Assembly (NCBI GenBank): GCA_023429825.1
Contig: JAEZDC010000018.1
Coordinates: forward strand, 1-14,442
Length of the DNA: 14,442 nucleotides
Source of the DNA: Bacteroidota bacterium
GTDB taxonomy: Bacteria; Bacteroidota; Bacteroidia; Chitinophagales; Chitinophagaceae
Reading direction: 5' to 3'
Notes under the pieces: generated by a model
What the model saw: the letters and a program-made list of their open reading frames with translations, nothing else
The model's database searches: none
Told to the model about the DNA's origin: nothing
Translations under genes and position numbers: made by a program
Shown here: positions 14,415 to 14,442 of the stretch, one piece after another
Layout of the letters: every line of letters starts with the position of its first letter
Position numbering within the stretch: position 1 is the first letter of the stretch

Positions 14415-14442
14415 TAATAGCCTTAAGCTCATTGCTAAACGC

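Overview
The window looks like chromosomal DNA of a Bacteroidota member, most likely in or near the Chitinophagaceae. This rests on TAnnTTTG-type promoters ahead of ftsK and infA, start codons generally lacking Shine-Dalgarno sequences, a long secreted PKD-repeat protein, an S9 peptidase lipoprotein with an SSC lipobox, a YceI-type secreted protein, and a ribosomal protein L36 without zinc-binding cysteines. The genus is an inference.

Layout, left to right. (1) Positions 1-3879, minus strand: the N-terminal 1293 codons of a giant secreted adhesin-like protein. It has ten PKD repeats, almost all exactly 255 bp apart, and its C-terminus lies beyond the left edge. Its 5' end is odd: a 14-codon mini-ORF with a rare strong Shine-Dalgarno ends 2 nt before an in-frame TTG that would give a perfect signal peptide. 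(2) 4245-6383, minus: a lipoprotein prolyl oligopeptidase followed by a good terminator. (3) 6618-9162, minus: a run of small accessory genes (two unrecognised small proteins, two VOC-fold proteins, a secreted alpha/beta hydrolase). (4) 9163-9728: a 566-bp gene-free stretch rich in repeats, with an 11-bp tandem array, nested inverted repeats, two DnaA-box-like nonamers and the ftsK promoter. (5) 9729-12782, plus: the DNA translocase ftsK and a small membrane protein. (6) 12783-13364, minus: a YceI-like protein whose stop codon abuts that of its convergent neighbour. (7) 13542 to the right edge, plus: the start of a translation operon, infA-rpmJ-rpsM, from its own promoter. Two different repeat-like elements sit in its spacers.

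Housekeeping functions (FtsK chromosome segregation; IF-1, L36 and S13 in translation) occupy the right half. Surface, secreted and accessory functions occupy the left half. I see no CRISPR array, phage module, transposase, tRNA or rRNA, and no convincing multi-gene novel system. The best leads are non-coding: the PKD gene's leader arrangement, the repeat-rich ftsK upstream region, and the repeats inside the ribosomal operon.
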